From: Bacillus pumilus
Lineage (GTDB): Bacteria > Bacillota > Bacilli > Bacillales > Bacillaceae
Assembly (NCBI RefSeq): GCF_024498355.1
Contig: NZ_CP101833.1
Coordinates: forward strand, 2,895,001 to 2,959,000
Direction: 5' to 3'
Length of the DNA stretch: 64,000 nt
Positions 62,748 to 64,000 of the stretch are shown piece after piece. The notes below the pieces were generated by a model. It made no database searches, was not told the origin of the DNA, and saw only the letters and a list, made by a program, of their open reading frames with translations. The translations under genes and the position numbers were made by a program. The first letter of the stretch is position 1; every line of letters starts with the position of its first letter.

Positions 62748-63152
62748 ATGAATCACTTTGGTGAACAATTACGCATTTTAAGAGAAAATAGAAAAATGTC
62801 TGTCAATCAACTCGCCATGTATTCGGGTGTAAGCGCTGCTGGTATTTCTCGTATTGAAAATGGAAAGCGTGGTGTGCCCAAGCCTTTAACCATAAAAAAA
62901 TTAGCACACGCCTTGAAGGTGCCTTATGAGGATTTAATGCTGCTTGCCGGTCATATAGAACAGGAAAAGGTTCATGAAATGAAACCTAAATATGAGTCCA
63001 TGTTGAAAATCTATCAAACGGCGCTTCAAAAGGATGTAGAACATCTCCCCATTTTTGATGGAGACCAATGGGAAACGCTCTCTGCACAAGACATCAGCCA
63101 GCTGAATGAATACTTTCTCACGCTCATCAACCAAAAAAAGGCGAACAAATAG
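62748..63152 (+). CDS. RghR-like XRE regulator 1
   Basis: 134 residues from ATG 62748 (GTGAGGTT upstream). Helix-turn-helix in residues ~6-65: LRILRENRKMSVNQLAMYSGVSAAGISRIENGKRGVPKP. The rest is helical and acidic. It resembles B. subtilis RghRA/RghRB (YvaN/YvaO), repressors of rap genes, in position and sequence. The paralogue downstream shares the N-terminal domain almost completely. Orthology to a particular member is not certain. Confidence 0.83.
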   Translation: MNHFGEQLRILRENRKMSVNQLAMYSGVSAAGISRIENGKRGVPKPLTIKKLAHALKVPYEDLMLLAGHIEQEKVHEMKPKYESMLKIYQTALQKDVEHLPIFDGDQWETLSAQDISQLNEYFLTLINQKKANK

Positions 63153-63181
63153 CGGGGTATAAACTTAAGATACATCTACCA

Positions 63182-63202
63182 TTAACTAATGTCAATATTT
63201 TC
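63182..63202 (+). promoter_or_regulatory. Shared motif upstream of RghR-like gene 2
   Basis: TTAACTAATGTCAATATTTTC, related to 62654-62676; a -10-like TATACT lies at 63207-63212, so a bound repressor would cover the promoter. Confidence 0.4.
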
Positions 63203-63279
63203 ATGGTATACTTATTGCCAATAGTCAACAAATCAAGTAAAATAGAATTACCTAATCTTTAACCATGTGAGGTTTTGAG

Positions 63280-63684
63280 TTGATGAACTTTGGTGCATAT
63301 TTAAGAGCATTGCGTGAGGAAAAGAAGCTATCAGTGAACCAATTAGCCATGTATTCAGAGGTCAGCGCTGCCGGTATTTCTCGAATTGAAAACGGGAAAC
63401 GCGGCATTCCGAAACCTCCTACGATTAAGAAACTAGCAGGTGCATTAAAGGTACCTTATGAGGAAATGATGCAGGCAGCTGGTTATATTGAAGAAGCATC
63501 TCCTGTCCCTCTGATAAAGGAAGAGGAAATGGCTTTATCCAAAATAAAAGAAGCCGCAGAGCAATATGAACTTGGTGATCTCGAAATATTTGATGGAAGC
63601 ATATGGTCTACCCTTTCTAAAAAAGAAATAGAGGATCTAAACCGCTATCTGCTGTTTATGTTAAACAGCCGCTCGTCATCATAA
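63280..63684 (+). CDS. RghR-like XRE regulator 2
   Basis: About 134 residues, TTG 63280 or ATG 63283 (GTGAGG upstream). N-terminal 65 residues nearly repeat those of the previous gene (LSVNQLAMYSEVSAAGISRIENGKRGIPKP), while the C-terminal half diverges more but keeps a W near the same place (FDGSIWSTLS vs FDGDQWETLS). Product of a tandem duplication as in yvaN/yvaO of B. subtilis. Confidence 0.83.
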   Translation: MMNFGAYLRALREEKKLSVNQLAMYSEVSAAGISRIENGKRGIPKPPTIKKLAGALKVPYEEMMQAAGYIEEASPVPLIKEEEMALSKIKEAAEQYELGDLEIFDGSIWSTLSKKEIEDLNRYLLFMLNSRSSS

Positions 63685-63766
63685 AATGTTTTGATCATTG
63701 ACAAGCTTTTTGCACTGATTGATGACAGAATTACGGTATAATGAGTTCAGATTGGAGTGAAGAAAG

Positions 63767-64000
63767 ATGAATCAATCTGACATGTGCCCGCGGTTTGAAA
63801 AAGCAGTTGAGTTATTAAGTAAACGCTGGGTTGCACTGATTGTTTTTCAGCTTCTCTCAGGTCAGCAGCGCTTTAGTGAAATTGAGGCGGCTCTGACAAA
63901 TTTAAGCGGAAGAGTATTATCTGAGAGATTAAAAGAGCTGGAAGCAGCAGGCATTGTAAAACGGGAGGTTTTTGCTGAAACACCCGTACGCATTGAGTAT
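63767..64000 (+). CDS. yvaP: HxlR-family regulator (3' end outside window)
   Basis: The frame is open to the end of the window (78 codons). Begins MNQSDMCPRFEKAVELLSKRW; the family CP..AxxLLSKRWxxLI motif and the winged helix RFSEIEAALTNLSGRVLSERLKELEAAGIVKREV are visible. Some HxlR proteins sense thiol-reactive compounds through the N-terminal Cys (here C7). Position matches B. subtilis yvaP/catR. GGAGTGAAGAAAG precedes the ATG; TATAAT at 63737-63742. Confidence 0.85.
   Translation, partial: MNQSDMCPRFEKAVELLSKRWVALIVFQLLSGQQRFSEIEAALTNLSGRVLSERLKELEAAGIVKREVFAETPVRIEY

Noticed and set aside
1..64000. CRISPR arrays, intact IS elements, rRNA and tRNA genes
   Set aside because: No regularly spaced repeats, transposase frames, rRNA stretches or tRNA cloverleafs were seen apart from the tRNA-like part of tmRNA.

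Overview
The window is a Firmicutes chromosome segment from the genus Bacillus. The gene order gerAC - liaRSFGHI - yvqK - btuDCF(yvrABC) - yvrGH - fhuCGB/fhuD - yvsH - yvsG - yvgJ - modAB - yvgN - nhaK - yvgT - bdbCD - cadA - copA/copZ/csoR - ssrA - smpB - rnr - est - secG - rghR-like genes - yvaP matches the B. subtilis yvq-yvg-yva region as I remember it. Several insertions are absent from B. subtilis there (a galacturonate cluster, an Mn ABC transporter, an aspartate uptake/catabolism cluster, a decayed integrated element). This suggests a relative such as the B. pumilus group; the species assignment is inference.

Layout. 1-1.3 kb: end of a spore germinant receptor gene and a small membrane protein. 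1.3-5.9 kb: cell-envelope stress operon liaIHGFSR with a recognisable LiaR box. 6-10 kb: cobalamin adenosyltransferase and cobalamin ABC importer. 10.1-10.3 kb: first copy of a ~190 bp structured repeat. 10.3-17.4 kb: uxaC - lacI regulator - uxaB - uxaA - GH28 pectin/galacturonate operon with a promoter carrying a cre site and an operator. 17.4-19.9 kb: YvrGH two-component system. 20-24.2 kb: Fur-controlled ferric hydroxamate uptake (fhuBGC divergent from fhuD). 24.2-26.3 kb: lysine-riboswitch-controlled permease yvsH and a 47-residue protein. 26.3-31.1 kb: MarR regulator, yvsG, LTA primase-like yvgJ, second copy of the 190 bp repeat, modAB. 31.2-39.6 kb: YvgN reductase, ROK kinase, NhaK antiporter, YvgT, BdbCD thiol oxidase pair, CadA metal ATPase. 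39.7-42.5 kb: MntR-controlled Mn ABC importer.

42.5-49 kb: TetR/membrane protein pair, then a GlnK/GlnL-type two-component system next to gltT-aspA. Three perfectly phased TTTTGT repeats upstream of gltT are the best candidate for its target. 49-53 kb: copper efflux (csoR, copZ, copA, a tiny coupled membrane protein) with a second CsoR-like operator between copZ and copA, and a lipoprotein gene behind a yybP-ykoY-type (Mn2+) riboswitch. 53-54.7 kb: membrane GGDEF protein. 54.7-57.2 kb: AT-rich decayed integrative element (VanZ-like, secreted protein, integrase pseudogene) next to ssrA. 57.2-61.9 kb: tmRNA, smpB, rnr, est, secG. 61.9-64 kb: AbrB-like and XRE regulators, two RghR-like paralogues, and a truncated HxlR gene.

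The window is dominated by metal homeostasis (Fe, Mn, Cu, Cd/Zn, Mo, cobalamin), each with a visible or plausible dedicated switch. The most interesting unexplained features are the 190 bp element, whose closing arms differ between copies yet remain complementary, the Mn riboswitch in front of an unassigned lipoprotein, and the phased triple GlnL-type repeat. I see no CRISPR array, intact prophage or intact insertion sequence.
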